The notes under the pieces are model-generated. The model worked only from the letters and a program-made list of their open reading frames with translations, was not told the origin of the DNA and did no database searches. The translations under genes and the position numbers were made by a program. 64,000 nt of DNA from Jatrophihabitans telluris (GTDB taxonomy: Bacteria > Actinomycetota > Actinomycetes > Mycobacteriales > Jatrophihabitantaceae): the NCBI RefSeq assembly GCF_023516435.1, contig NZ_CP097332.1:2232001-2296000 (forward strand). Reading direction: 5' to 3'. Position 1 is the first letter of the stretch. Each line of letters begins with the position of its first letter. Shown here piece after piece: positions 1 through 9,034 of the stretch.

Positions 1-249
1 CGAGAGCGAGGCTGGGCCCCGCTGACGTACGAGGCGTTCGTGGCTGACATCGAGCACGGCGCGCTGCACGTCGGCAGCCCGGAGACAGTCGCGGGCAAGA
101 TCGCCGACACGATCACGACGCTGGGGCTTTCACGCTTTGACTTGAAGTACAGCGCCGGACCGATGCCGCACTCGCTGCTTCGCCAGACAATCGAGCTCTA
201 CGGAACTGAGGTGATTCCACGCGTCCGCAAGCTGCTCGCCGATCGCTGA
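1..249 (+). CDS. LLM-class flavin-dependent oxidoreductase, C-terminal fragment
   Basis: The reading frame is open from base 1, so only the last 82 residues of the protein are present; the 5' part lies outside the window. The visible end contains GSPETVAGKI, FDLKYSAGP and a closing IELYGTEVIPRVRKLL stretch, which is typical of the C-terminus of luciferase-like monooxygenases. These are TIM-barrel enzymes that use FMN or F420. The substrate cannot be told from this fragment. It ends TGA at 247-249 and converges on nrdJ, with a strong hairpin between the two genes. Family assignment is fairly secure; specific function is unknown. Confidence 0.75.
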   Translation, partial: RERGWAPLTYEAFVADIEHGALHVGSPETVAGKIADTITTLGLSRFDLKYSAGPMPHSLLRQTIELYGTEVIPRVRKLLADR

Positions 250-286
250 CGATGCCGGGTGTTCTCCACCGCCGCTCGGTGATGTG

Positions 287-321
287 CAGCGGCCCCGGTT
301 CGTAGTGAACCGGGGCCGCTG
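287..321. terminator. Bidirectional hairpin terminator
   Basis: A perfect 15-bp inverted repeat (287-301 with 307-321) encloses the loop GTAGT. It lies between the converging monooxygenase and nrdJ genes and can stop transcription from both sides. There is no clear T-run, as is common in actinomycetes. Confidence 0.8.
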
Positions 322-377
322 AGACTCACTTTCGACCGCAACCCGGGCGGATCCGAACAGGGTCGCGCACCGTAGGG

Positions 378-3290
378 CTAGCTGCAGCCGCTGGTGGAAC
401 CGCACCCTTCGCAGACGAAGCAGGACCCGGCGCGCTGCATCTTCGTGCCGCAGTTCATGCACAGCGGAGCGTCAGCCGACGACCCGAGCAGCGATTCCAT
501 CAACTCGGTGGAGCTGTGCGCTTTGCTGGAGTCGGTCAGCTTCAATTCAACCGGCTTCGACTCGATCTTGGACTCGGCTACCGGCGCTGACTGGGCCAAG
601 GACTCGAGTTCGTCCTCACTTACCTCATCCTCGATCGGTGCGTAACTACCGGTTTCCAGCTCGCGCGCTCGTTCCTCCGCGGTGTGAATCCCCATGGAGG
701 AACGGGTGTCGAAGTCCAGGTAGTCCAGCGCCAGCCGCCGGAAGATGTAGTCGACGATCGACTGCGCCATCCGGATGTCGGAGTCGTCGGTCATACCGGC
801 CGGCTCGAAGCGCATGTTGGTGAACTTCGAGACGTAGGTCTCCAGTGGCACGCCATGCTGCAACGCGATCGACACCGCGATGGAGAAGGCATCCATCACA
901 CCGGCCAGCGTCGATCCCTGCTTGCCGAGCTTGAGGAAGACCTCGCCGAGCCCCCCGTCGGGGTAGGAGCCGGCAGTCATGTAACCCTCGGCACCACCGA
1001 CGGCGAAGGAAACGGTCTGCGACGGGCGCGACTTCGGCAGGCGCTTGCGGATCGGGCGGTACTCGACCACCTTGCTCGTGGCTGTTTCGACCTTCTCGTC
1101 CACCTTGGCGGACTTGCCTGCAGACAGTGGCTGGCCGACCTTGCAGTTGTCGCGGTAGACGGCCAGTGCCTTCAGGCCGAGCTTCCAACCCTGGAAGTAG
1201 ACATCCGCGATCTCCTCGACCGTGGCCGTCTCGGGCAGGTTGACGGTCTTGGAGATGGCGCCGGAGAGGAACGGCTGGGTGGCCGCCATCATCCGCACGT
1301 GGCCCATCGGCTTGATCGCGCGCTGGCCCATGGCGCAGTCGAAGACGTCGTAGTGCTCCAGCTTCAGACCAGGGGCGTCCTGCACATGCCCGTGCTCGGC
1401 GATGTACTCGACGATGGCCTCGACCTGCTCCTGCTGGTAGCCCAGAACGCGCAGAGCGCGTGGAACCGTCTGGTTCACGATCTGCATCGAGCCGCCACCC
1501 ACGAGCTTCTTGAACTTGACCAGGGCAAGGTCGGGCTCGATGCCGGTGGTGTCACAGTCCATCATCAGCCCGATGGTGCCGGTCGGCGCCAACACCGAAG
1601 CCTGGGCGTTGCGCCACCCGTTCTTCGCACCGAGCTCGTTGCCCTTGCTCCACTGCTCGGTCGCGAAGGCGAGGACCGACTTGTCCGCCGGGTGCACCGA
1701 ACGGACTGCGTCGTTGGCGGCGGCGTGCTTGCGCATCACGCGTGCGTGCGCCTCGGCGTTGCGGGCGAATCCGTCGTACGGACCGACCACAGCGGCAAGT
1801 TCGGCCGACCGGCGGTAGGCGGTGCCCGTCATCAGTGAGGTGATCGCCGCTGCGAGGGTGCGGCCACCTTCCGAGTCGTAGCCGCGGCCGGTGGCCATCA
1901 GCAATGCACCGAGGTTGGCGTAGCCGATGCCCAGCTGGCGGTAGGCCCGGGTGTTGACGCCGATCGCCTCGGTCGGGAAGTCGGCGAAGCAGATCGAGAT
2001 GTCCATCGCGGTGATGATCAGTTCGATGGCCTTGACGAATTTCTCCGAGTCGAAGGTGTCCTCGTCGGTCAGGAACTTCATGAGGTTGAGCGAGGCCAGG
2101 TTGCACGACGTGTTGTCCAGGCTCATGTACTCCGAGCACGGGTTGGACGCGTTGATCCGCCCGGACTCGGGGTTGGTGTGCCAGTCGTTGATCGTGTCGT
2201 CGTACTGGATGCCGGGGTCGGCACATTCCCACGCCGCCTTGGCGACCTTGTTGAACAGGTCCTTGGCGTCGACGGTCTCGATCGTCTCGCCGGTGCTGCG
2301 GGCACGCAGACCGAATTCGGTGCCCTCCTCGACCGCACGCATGAAGTCGTCCGATACCCGGACCGAGTTGTTCGCGTTCTGGTACTGAACCGACGTGATG
2401 TCGACGCCACCGAGGTCCATGTCGAACCCGGCATCGCGCAGGACGCGAATTTTGTCCTCCTCGCGCGCCTTGGTCTCGACGAATTCGACGATGTCAGGGT
2501 GATCGATGTCGAGGACCACCATCTTCGCCGCACGCCGGGTTGCGCCACCGGACTTGATCGTTCCGGCGGACGCGTCGGCACCGCGCATGAAGCTGACCGG
2601 GCCGGAAGCCGTGCCGCCGGAGTGGAGCAGTTCTTTCGAGGAACGGATTCGCGACAGGTTCAGGCCCGCCCCGGAACCGCCCTTGAAGATCAGGCCCTCC
2701 TCGCGGTACCAGTTGAGGATCGAGTCCATGGTGTCGTCGACGGCCAGGATGAAACAGGCCGAAACCTGCTGGGGTGAGGTCGTGCCGACGTTGAACCACA
2801 CCGGGGAGTTGAAGCTGAACACCTGGTGAACCAGCATCCAGGTGAGTTCGTGTTCGAAGACCTCGGCGTCGGCGGCCGACCGGAAGTACCCGTGCTCCTC
2901 GCCGGCCGCGCGGTACTTCAGCACCACCCGGTCGATGAGCTGGCGAAGGGAAGTCTCCCGCTGCGGCGTGCCGACGGCGCCGCGGAAGTACTTGGTGGTG
3001 ACGATGTTCGCCGCGTTGACCGACCACGACGTAGGGAACTCCACGGCGCGCTGCTCGAAGTTGATCGAGCCGTCACGCCAGTTGGTCATGACGATGTCGC
3101 GGCGCTCCCACTCGATCTCGTCGTAGGGGTGCGCACCGGCCGTGGTGTAGATGCGGTCGACAGCCAGCCCGTTCGGCGAGAAGGCCTGAGCCGGCCGTCC
3201 GGCCGGCTTGGCGGCCTTGGGGGCGGCGGGCTTGCTTGCGGACTTCGACGCGGTGGCGCCTTCTGAACCGCTCTGGACAACCTCGGTCAT
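378..3290 (-). CDS. nrdJ: Vitamin B12-dependent (class II) ribonucleotide reductase
   Basis: Reduces ribonucleotides to deoxyribonucleotides using adenosylcobalamin to make the thiyl radical, without needing oxygen. The 970-residue product matches the long actinobacterial NrdJ type. The active-site block NPCSEYMSLDNTSCNLASLN (about residue 390) carries the Asn-x-Cys-x-Glu catalytic set, and VSACFILAVDD (about 178) carries the partner cysteine. The extreme C-terminus is cysteine-rich (CMNCGTKMQRAGSCFVCEGC) and probably acts as a zinc-binding, thiol-shuttling tail. The N-terminus is a Lys/Ala/Pro-rich linker of about 35 residues. The ATG at 3290 is preceded by a GAGAGG ribosome site. It follows nrdR on the same strand after 129 bp, so nrdR-nrdJ is very likely an operon under NrdR control. 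Confidence 0.96.
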   Translation of the reverse strand: MTEVVQSGSEGATASKSASKPAAPKAAKPAGRPAQAFSPNGLAVDRIYTTAGAHPYDEIEWERRDIVMTNWRDGSINFEQRAVEFPTSWSVNAANIVTTKYFRGAVGTPQRETSLRQLIDRVVLKYRAAGEEHGYFRSAADAEVFEHELTWMLVHQVFSFNSPVWFNVGTTSPQQVSACFILAVDDTMDSILNWYREEGLIFKGGSGAGLNLSRIRSSKELLHSGGTASGPVSFMRGADASAGTIKSGGATRRAAKMVVLDIDHPDIVEFVETKAREEDKIRVLRDAGFDMDLGGVDITSVQYQNANNSVRVSDDFMRAVEEGTEFGLRARSTGETIETVDAKDLFNKVAKAAWECADPGIQYDDTINDWHTNPESGRINASNPCSEYMSLDNTSCNLASLNLMKFLTDEDTFDSEKFVKAIELIITAMDISICFADFPTEAIGVNTRAYRQLGIGYANLGALLMATGRGYDSEGGRTLAAAITSLMTGTAYRRSAELAAVVGPYDGFARNAEAHARVMRKHAAANDAVRSVHPADKSVLAFATEQWSKGNELGAKNGWRNAQASVLAPTGTIGLMMDCDTTGIEPDLALVKFKKLVGGGSMQIVNQTVPRALRVLGYQQEQVEAIVEYIAEHGHVQDAPGLKLEHYDVFDCAMGQRAIKPMGHVRMMAATQPFLSGAISKTVNLPETATVEEIADVYFQGWKLGLKALAVYRDNCKVGQPLSAGKSAKVDEKVETATSKVVEYRPIRKRLPKSRPSQTVSFAVGGAEGYMTAGSYPDGGLGEVFLKLGKQGSTLAGVMDAFSIAVSIALQHGVPLETYVSKFTNMRFEPAGMTDDSDIRMAQSIVDYIFRRLALDYLDFDTRSSMGIHTAEERARELETGSYAPIEDEVSEDELESLAQSAPVAESKIESKPVELKLTDSSKAHSSTELMESLLGSSADAPLCMNCGTKMQRAGSCFVCEGCGSTSGCS

Positions 3291-3419
3291 ACTCGTGCCT
3301 CTCTCTACGTACTCGGCGTACTCGGCCTGGATGGCTGGTGGTGCGGTGTCAGGGGTGCCGGCTCGTCCGGCAATCGCTTACGGCACGGCGGTGGTTGGTC
3401 TCCGGTGCCTACGTTGCGC

Positions 3420-3881
3420 TCAGAGGGCGGGCGGTGATCGGTCGGCCCGCAGGTCACCGATGGCTTTCTCGAAATCGTCGATGGAGGAGAAGGCCTGGTA
3501 GACGCTGGCGAAGCGCAGATAGGCAACCTCGTCCAGTTCGCGCAACGGTCCCAGGATGGCGAGCCCAACCTCCGGTGCCGGGATCTCGGCGCATCCGGTG
3601 GCGCGAATCGTCTCCTCGACCGTCTGAGCCAACTGGGCCAGGGCATCCTCGTCGACCGGGCGACCTTGGCAGGCACGCCGAACTCCGCTTACGACCTTCT
3701 GGCGACTGAACGGCTCGGTGACACCGCTGCGCTTGATGACGGCGAGGGTGGCCTCCTCGACCGTCGTGAATCGCTTGCCGCACTCCGGACAGCTCCGACG
3801 ACGGCGGATGACTTGGCCTTCATCCTGTTCGCGGGAGTCGACCACCCGAGAATCAGGGTGTCGGCAGTAGGGGCAACGCAT
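3420..3881 (-). CDS. nrdR: Transcriptional repressor NrdR
   Basis: Represses ribonucleotide reductase genes in response to dATP/ATP levels. The 153-residue length is normal for the family. The N-terminal zinc ribbon is intact, with CPYC near residues 3-6 and CPEC near 31-34, joined by the basic stretch VIRRRRS. An ATP-cone domain follows (about 46-136), starting [16 protein letters not shown]. It is the first gene of the pair with nrdJ. Candidate NrdR boxes lie about 220-270 bp upstream (4103-4150), so it probably controls itself and nrdJ. The long untranslated leader also holds a small tandem repeat. Confidence 0.96.
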   Translation of the reverse strand: MRCPYCRHPDSRVVDSREQDEGQVIRRRRSCPECGKRFTTVEEATLAVIKRSGVTEPFSRQKVVSGVRRACQGRPVDEDALAQLAQTVEETIRATGCAEIPAPEVGLAILGPLRELDEVAYLRFASVYQAFSSIDDFEKAIGDLRADRSPPAL

Positions 3882-3930
3882 GAGCGGTTCCTTCGGTCGT
3901 CGTCACGAGGCAAACGGCCCCGACCGTGCA

Positions 3931-3966
3931 ATCCATCGTGTAATCCATCGTGTAATCCATCGTTCG
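3931..3966. repeat. 12-bp tandem repeat in the nrdR leader
   Basis: Three head-to-tail copies of a 12-bp unit, ATCCATCGTGTA on the plus strand. The third copy diverges in its last three bases. It lies 50-85 bp upstream of nrdR. Copy number could vary between strains; no function is evident. Confidence 0.75.
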
Positions 3967-4102
3967 GTCCAGCCGGAAAGCGTTCGATCCTCCGGCGAGA
4001 ACGCGGTCGTCTAACCGAGTTATCAACACCCCGCTGTCCATAACCTGGGGACGACCGGTGGACGGCTGCCCTGGTTCTGTTGACAGGGTGTGGATGACCG
4101 TA

Positions 4103-4150
4103 CCCCAACTTGTGGACGAACCACATGCATGTAACTACTACATGTTGGGG
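4103..4150 (-). promoter_or_regulatory. Candidate pair of NrdR boxes
   Basis: The family consensus has a core C-w-A-n-A-T-n-T-w-G. On the minus strand, 4138-4147 reads CAACATGTAG, a full match to this core. A second, weaker copy (CAACTTGTGG on the plus strand, 4106-4115) matches 6 of the 8 fixed positions. Centres are 32 bp apart, the three-helical-turn spacing usual for NrdR box pairs. The pair also forms the arms of an imperfect inverted repeat around the palindrome ACATGCATGT (4123-4132). It is unusually far from the nrdR start, which leaves some doubt. Confidence 0.5.
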
Positions 4151-4317
4151 TGAACGCTAGAGGACGACACATCCTTCCGCAAGCCGCGACACGCACCGAA
4201 ATCGTCGTAGCGACCTCGAACGCCAGTTCGCACCGCAGAGGCGAAGCTCGGCTCGGTTCGCGGTCCGGGCGGGCCTAAGAATCACGCCACCCAGCCCACG
4301 GCGGAGCGAATAACCCT

Positions 4318-4866
4318 CTACCGGACCTTGAGGGTCTGCCCAGGCGTAAGCGAGGTGGAGGTCAGGTGATTGCGCGCCATCAGGTTGTCGACCACGCCGC
4401 GAGGATCTTGGGCGGGAGCGATCTCGTTCGCGATCGACCAGAGAGTGTCCCCGGAGTGCACCGTGACCGATGCCGGGACCACGGGGGCAGTCGGTGCGGC
4501 GGATGAGGACATAGCCGCGACAAGCAGCATCGCACCTGCCAGTAGGCCGATGAGCGCGGCGACGACCGCCACACCGCGGCCGGTCAGGCGTAGCGGGGTT
4601 CGTGCCGGCGGGACCGCTTGATTGAGGTCCTCCCACACCGGGGTGCGCCGCGCTCGTGCGGCGGCGGCGCCGCGGGACAGCGACCGGATCGGGACCTCGT
4701 GGGTCGGGCGGGGCCGGCCGGGGGTTCTGGCGGGCGTTCTGACCGGCGCGGGTACGGCAACGGGGGCGACGAGCGACAGGTGCTGAGCGCGTTGTTGCGG
4801 CGCGCACGAACGACGGGCCCGGGCGGGGATGTGCACGATCGGGGGAAGATCGGGTGCGACCGACAT
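4318..4866 (-). CDS. LysM-domain membrane protein of the SOS locus
   Basis: A 182-residue protein with a Pro/Arg-rich cytoplasmic N-terminus (1-100), one transmembrane segment (about 105-125, VAVVAALIGLLAGAMLLVAA) and an extracellular LysM domain (about 133-182, VTVHSGDTLWSIANEI to TPGQTLKVR) that should bind peptidoglycan. The start ATG has a GAGGAG ribosome site. Its position divergent from lexA matches mycobacterial Rv2719c, a damage-induced cell-division/wall protein, and a perfect LexA box (4926-4941) lies 60 bp upstream. I infer an SOS-induced division or wall-modifying role. No catalytic domain is visible. Confidence 0.85.
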   Translation of the reverse strand: MSVAPDLPPIVHIPARARRSCAPQQRAQHLSLVAPVAVPAPVRTPARTPGRPRPTHEVPIRSLSRGAAAARARRTPVWEDLNQAVPPARTPLRLTGRGVAVVAALIGLLAGAMLLVAAMSSSAAPTAPVVPASVTVHSGDTLWSIANEIAPAQDPRGVVDNLMARNHLTSTSLTPGQTLKVR

Positions 4867-4925
4867 GGCTTCTCCTCAGTCTCGGCGCGGCGCCTCGATT
4901 GCGACACGCATTTCGACGAACATGA

Positions 4926-4941
4926 TCGAACGGGTGTTCGA
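4926..4941. promoter_or_regulatory. LexA (SOS) box, LysM-proximal
   Basis: TCGAACgggtGTTCGA is a perfect match to the actinobacterial/Bacillus-type LexA operator. It lies in the divergent lexA/LysM control region, nearer the LysM gene. Confidence 0.92.
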
Positions 4942-5005
4942 TCGAATCTCTGTTCCAATGTTTACTACAGGGGTACGACAGAAGCCAGGCTGACGACACA
5001 CCGAA

Positions 5006-5021
5006 TAGAACGGGTGTTTGA
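5006..5021. promoter_or_regulatory. LexA (SOS) box, lexA-proximal
   Basis: TAGAACgggtGTTTGA matches 10 of 12 operator positions. It has the same GGGT spacer as the first box, whose start lies 80 bp away. Its place between the first box and lexA suggests autoregulation of lexA. Confidence 0.75.
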
Positions 5022-5159
5022 ATCGTTACCCGGATCGCGATACGGTCAGCCCCACGTGGGCGGCCCAGACCGCCCGGGATTCGGGCCTAGGGCACGAGTT
5101 GTCCCGGCCGGGACGGCGTCAGTGAGAAGTCGCGGGTGGATCCACCCGCGGAAGGAGAC

Positions 5160-5963
5160 ATGGTGGCCAAGAAACCGACGGACCGAACAGCGACCAGCAT
5201 CTCGGCCGACTCCGGGCCCGGGGGCAGGGCCGCGGCCCAGCCGGCCCGAGGTCGACCCACCAACGACCAGTTGGCTGCCCTTTCCAGCGACAACGATCTA
5301 CGGGACGGCCTGACCGCCCGGCAGCGCATCATCCTCAAAATCATCAAGGACGCGGTCGACAAGCGCGGCTACCCACCGAGCATGCGGGAGATCTGTGAGG
5401 AGGCTGGCCTCGCCTCGACCTCGAGCGTGAGCCATCAGCTCACCGTGCTGGAGCAGAAGGGTTTCATCCGTCGCGACCCCAATCGTCCGCGTGCCCTGGA
5501 GATCCGCCCGCCCGAGGACCTTCAGCTCTACGGAAACCGCAATTTCTCGGGGCTGGACTACGACGACGCCGAGAACTCCGGCCGTCCTACTCCCGTGCTC
5601 GTCCCCGTGGTGGGCCGGATCGCGGCCGGCGGCCCGATTCTGGCCGAGCAGATCGTGGAGGACGTGTTTCCGCTGCCACGAACCGTGGTCGGCGACGGCG
5701 AGTTGTACATGCTCAAGGTTCAAGGCGACTCGATGATCGACGCTGCGATCACTGACGGTGACTGGGTCGTGGTGCGCCAACAACAGGCTGCTGAGAACGG
5801 GGAGATCGTCGCCGCCATGATCGACGGCGAGGCTACGGTCAAGACGTTCCGACGCCGAGACGGTCACGCGTGGCTGCTCCCCCAGAACCCCGCTTACTCC
5901 CCCATCCCTGCGGACGACGCCCAGATTCTCGGGCGCATCGTCGCCGTGCTGCGCAAGGTCTGA
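5160..5963 (+). CDS. lexA: LexA repressor
   Basis: Master repressor of the SOS regulon; it cleaves itself when bound to RecA filaments. The N-terminal winged helix ([20 protein letters not shown] through [17 protein letters not shown]) is complete. The self-cleavage site is the Ala-Gly pair in [12 protein letters not shown]. The catalytic serine lies in GDSMIDAAI and the catalytic lysine in [10 protein letters not shown] disordered N-terminal extension of about 40 residues precedes the helix-turn-helix. AAGGAG at 5152-5157 precedes ATG 5160 by only 2 nt, so GTG 5163 is an equally good start; an upstream GTG at 5136 lacks a site. Two LexA boxes lie upstream. Confidence 0.96.
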   Translation: MVAKKPTDRTATSISADSGPGGRAAAQPARGRPTNDQLAALSSDNDLRDGLTARQRIILKIIKDAVDKRGYPPSMREICEEAGLASTSSVSHQLTVLEQKGFIRRDPNRPRALEIRPPEDLQLYGNRNFSGLDYDDAENSGRPTPVLVPVVGRIAAGGPILAEQIVEDVFPLPRTVVGDGELYMLKVQGDSMIDAAITDGDWVVVRQQQAAENGEIVAAMIDGEATVKTFRRRDGHAWLLPQNPAYSPIPADDAQILGRIVAVLRKV

Positions 5964-5976
5964 GATACACCGAAGA

Positions 5977-6001
5977 GGCCGGACACCAGCGGTGTCCGGC
6001 C
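5977..6001. terminator. Hairpin terminator between lexA and tatA
   Basis: An 11-bp perfect stem (5977-5987 with 5991-6001) with loop AGC follows the lexA stop codon after 13 nt. It may also serve the converging tatA gene. Confidence 0.8.
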
Positions 6002-6051
6002 CCTTCGTGTTCGTGTCGATCGCCGGCATCAGCCCATGATCGAGCCGTACG

Positions 6052-6450
6052 TCAGGCGGTGGGGCCGGACGTCGGCTGCGACTCGGCAGGTTGCGCGGAC
6101 GCTGGTGGCACCGCAGCGGGAACGCCGGCGGGCGGGGCTACGGGCGCTGGGGCGACGGGCACCGGCGCGACGACGGTCGGAGGCACCACAACCGGCGCGG
6201 CGGGTGCGGCCACGGGGGGAACCGCGACGGTGGGCTCCGGATTCACCGCGACCGTGGGCGGTGCCGCCTCGGCCTTGTTGTCGCGAGCGGCGTCGTCCTC
6301 GTTCAGACCCTTCATCTCGGACTTGAAGATGCGCAGCGAACGTCCCACCGAACGGGACATGTCGGGCAGCTTCTTGTAGCCGAACAGAACCAGGGCGGCG
6401 ATGGCGATCACCATCCACGTGGTCGGGCGGTCGAATCCTGCGGCACCCAT
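6052..6450 (-). CDS. tatA: Sec-independent protein translocase TatA
   Basis: Forms the variable-size membrane pore of the twin-arginine pathway for folded proteins. A single N-terminal transmembrane helix (about 11-24, TWMVIAIAALVLFGYKKLP) is followed by the amphipathic helix with the family signature LFGYKKLPDMSRSVGRSLRIFKSE. Beyond residue 55 the protein becomes a low-complexity Pro/Ala/Val tail to residue 132, longer than in most TatA proteins. A clear AAGGAG ribosome site precedes ATG 6450. tatB and tatC are not in the window, so this may be a free-standing TatA. TatE is a formal alternative. Confidence 0.88.
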   Translation of the reverse strand: MGAAGFDRPTTWMVIAIAALVLFGYKKLPDMSRSVGRSLRIFKSEMKGLNEDDAARDNKAEAAPPTVAVNPEPTVAVPPVAAPAAPVVVPPTVVAPVPVAPAPVAPPAGVPAAVPPASAQPAESQPTSGPTA

Positions 6451-6574
6451 CGGGATCTCCTTGTGTGGACATCAGCTTTCGAACCGAGACTACGCCGCGC
6501 GGCTGCGGGGATGCGAGCGTCGCGGCCGGAGCACGATGAATTCTCGGGGCGACCGGCGGGCCGCAGCGGCGGCC

Positions 6575-8032
6575 TCAGACCGTATGGAACTCTGCCAGCG
6601 CGGCAGCGAGGTCGGACCTGACCCGTGCGCTGATCAACGTGCCGTCACCGGTGTGGTCCTCGGTCAGCACCTCGCCGTCCGAGTGGATCCGGGCGACCAG
6701 GTCGCCGCGAGTGTAAGGAATCAGTGCCCGGACGGACTGTTCGGGCCGCGGGAGCCGGGCTTCGATCAAGGCCCGCAGCTCGGCCATCCCCGCCCCGGAG
6801 CGGGCCGAGACGAACAGTGCGTCAGGGACCAGGCTGCGCAGCCGGAGCTGAGTTTCAGTGCTGGCCGCGTCCACTTTGTTGAACACGATCTGTTCCGGGA
6901 CGCCCAGGGCATCGATGTCGGCCAGCACCTCACGCACGGCCCGTATCTGCAACTCGGGGTCGTCGTCGGAGGCGTCGACGACGTGCAGGATCAAGTCCGC
7001 CTCGGCGACCTCCTCCAGCGTCGAACGAAACGCCTCCACCAACTGGTGCGGAAGGTGGCGGACAAAGCCGACTGTGTCCGCGAGCGTGTAGATCCGACCG
7101 TCGTCGGTCTCGGCCCGGCGGACGGTCGGGTCCAGCGTTGCGAACAATGCGTTTTCCACCAGGACGCCGGCGTCGGTGAGCCGGTTCAGCAACGACGACT
7201 TGCCCGCGTTGGTGTAACCGGCGAGCACCACCGACGGAATGGCGCGGCTCTCGCGCCGGGCGCGCTTGACGTCCCGAGCGGTCTTCATGCCGGACAGGTC
7301 CCTGCGGAGCTTCGCCATCCGGGACGTGATCCGGCGCCGGTCGATCTCCAGCTTCGTCTCACCGGGGCCGCGGCCGCCGATGCCGACACCGCCGGCGGCG
7401 CGGCCACCGACCTGACGAGACAGTGATTCGCCCCAACCGCGCAGACGGGGAACCAGGTACTGCAGCTGCGCGAGCTCGACCTGGGCCTTGCCCTCACGGG
7501 AACGGGCGTGCTGGGCGAAGATGTCCAGGATCAGGGCGGTGCGGTCGACGACCTTCACCTTGACCACTTCCTCGAGCTGACGGAGCTGGCCCGGGGCCAG
7601 TTCGCCGTCGCAGATAACCGTGTCCGCGCCGGTCGCCAGCACCGTGTCGCGCAGTTGCTTGGCCTTGCCCGAACCGATATAGGTCGCGGCATCCGGCTTG
7701 TCACGCCGCTGCACAAGCCCCTCGAGCACCTCCGAGCCGGCCGTCTCAGCCAGCCGGGCCAGCTCCCGAAGCGAATTCTCCGCGTCAGCGAGGGTGCCCG
7801 AGGTCCATACACCGACCAGGACCACCCGTTCGAGCCTGAGCTGACGGTATTCGACCTCGGTGACGTCGGTCAGCTCGGTCGACAGTCCAGCCACCCGTCG
7901 CAGCGCAGCACGCTCGGACAGGTCGTAGTCACCGAGGGTGTAACCCTCGTCGGCCTGGCTCAGGCGGTCCGCCTGGTCAGGCTCGAACAGGTCGATGGTG
8001 GGAAAGGTGCGGTCATCCGGTTCAGCAGTCAT
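6575..8032 (-). CDS. hflX: GTPase HflX
   Basis: Ribosome-associated GTPase that splits stalled or stressed 70S ribosomes. The 485-residue product has the HflX N-terminal region (glycine-rich GGRGPGETKLEIDRRRI at about 230-246) and a G domain with P-loop GYTNAGKSSLL, G3 DTVGF, G4 NKVD and G5 SARSG. The C-terminal subdomain is present (VRALIPYTRGDL...). DTVGF is the usual HflX form. It lies 69 bp after dapF and is probably the last gene of miaA-dapF-hflX, as in mycobacteria. No strong ribosome site is visible before ATG 8032. Confidence 0.95.
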   Translation of the reverse strand: MTAEPDDRTFPTIDLFEPDQADRLSQADEGYTLGDYDLSERAALRRVAGLSTELTDVTEVEYRQLRLERVVLVGVWTSGTLADAENSLRELARLAETAGSEVLEGLVQRRDKPDAATYIGSGKAKQLRDTVLATGADTVICDGELAPGQLRQLEEVVKVKVVDRTALILDIFAQHARSREGKAQVELAQLQYLVPRLRGWGESLSRQVGGRAAGGVGIGGRGPGETKLEIDRRRITSRMAKLRRDLSGMKTARDVKRARRESRAIPSVVLAGYTNAGKSSLLNRLTDAGVLVENALFATLDPTVRRAETDDGRIYTLADTVGFVRHLPHQLVEAFRSTLEEVAEADLILHVVDASDDDPELQIRAVREVLADIDALGVPEQIVFNKVDAASTETQLRLRSLVPDALFVSARSGAGMAELRALIEARLPRPEQSVRALIPYTRGDLVARIHSDGEVLTEDHTGDGTLISARVRSDLAAALAEFHTV

Positions 8033-8101
8033 TACCAGCTATGGTCCCAGCCGCGGACCGAGATTGCGACGGCATTTCGCTGCCAGCGTGTCCTGCCCCG
8101 G

Positions 8102-8971
8102 TCATCGGTGGGTCGGCAGCCACTCCGCGCACAGTTCCACCTCTGCCACCAGCACGGCGGGCCCGCTCAGAATTACCGTTCCGGCTTCGCTGAAACTGAC
8201 CTCGCACCGCCCGCCGGGGACGTCGACGGTCCAGGTCGCCGAATCCCGTACAGCCCCGGCAGCAGCCACGACCGCCGCGCAGATCCCGGTGCCGCACGAA
8301 CGGGTCTCCCCGACGCCACGTTCGTGGACGCGCATCGCCAGCGCATGCGGGCCGACCCGCACGATGTACTCGACGTTCTGGCCCTCGGGCAGCGCAGGAC
8401 TCACGCTCGGAACCGAGGACAGGTCCAGTGCGGCCAAGCTCTCGTCGTCGGGCAGTTCGACGACGACGTGCGGGTTGGGCATGTCCACGGCGGCGATCGC
8501 GGTCACGCTCTGGCCATCGGCCAGCACGACGGTCGGTCGTTCGGGACGGAACACCGCTGGACCCATGTCCACGCTGACGGACTCGCCGTCGAAGCGCACC
8601 GATCGGGTACCGCCGCGGGTCGCCACCTTGGTGTCGCCGTCGATGAGGCCGGTCTGGCGCAGGTAGCGCGCAAAGACTCGCACGCCGTTGCCGCACATCT
8701 CGGCGATGCTGCCGTCGGCGTTGCGATAGTCCATGAAGAACGGCGCCTCGTCGGCCTGAGCGGCGACGTCGGGCTCGTTGGCAAGTTCGGTGCGCACCAC
8801 CCGCAGGACGCCGTCGGCGCCGACACCGGAGTGCCGGTCGCACAGTGCCCGAACCGCGGAACTGGACAACGCCATGCGACCGTCGAGGTCGGCCAGTATC
8901 AGGAAGTCGTTCTCTGTGCCGTGCCCCTTGACGAGGCCACCCACGCTGCCGAGGCTGTGTCCGGCCACCAT
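8102..8971 (-). CDS. dapF: Diaminopimelate epimerase
   Basis: Converts LL- to meso-diaminopimelate, the last step before lysine and a building block of the peptidoglycan cross-link. Both catalytic cysteines are present: IAEMCGNGVRVFARYL (about residue 92) and ETRSCGTGICAAV (about 227). The family opening LVKGHGTENDFL starts at residue 13, so the true start could be ATG 8971 or slightly downstream. It lies 63 bp after miaA on the same strand. dapA and dapB are elsewhere in this window, so half of the diaminopimelate pathway is represented here. Confidence 0.95.
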   Translation of the reverse strand: MVAGHSLGSVGGLVKGHGTENDFLILADLDGRMALSSSAVRALCDRHSGVGADGVLRVVRTELANEPDVAAQADEAPFFMDYRNADGSIAEMCGNGVRVFARYLRQTGLIDGDTKVATRGGTRSVRFDGESVSVDMGPAVFRPERPTVVLADGQSVTAIAAVDMPNPHVVVELPDDESLAALDLSSVPSVSPALPEGQNVEYIVRVGPHALAMRVHERGVGETRSCGTGICAAVVAAAGAVRDSATWTVDVPGGRCEVSFSEAGTVILSGPAVLVAEVELCAEWLPTHR

Positions 8972-9034
8972 GACGATGCCTACTCCCGGTCCGATCGACG
9001 AGTCATCCAGTCACCGGCGGTCCGGGGACTCCGC

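Noticed and set aside
684-1838. Long open frame on the plus strand opposite nrdJ
   Set aside because: It is a high-GC shadow of the nrdJ coding frame, has no family resemblance, and lies fully within a certain gene.
3931-3966. CRISPR-like repeat before nrdR
   Set aside because: The 12-bp units are directly contiguous with no spacers and no cas genes are near.
4080-4106. Plus-strand TTGACA with TACCCC at promoter spacing
   Set aside because: No plus-strand gene follows before lexA, about 1 kb away; it overlaps the candidate NrdR site and is likely chance.
3882-4317. Possible cobalamin riboswitch upstream of the B12-dependent reductase
   Set aside because: I looked for the conserved B12-box-like core and did not find it. 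Such switches usually control the B12-independent enzyme, not nrdJ.
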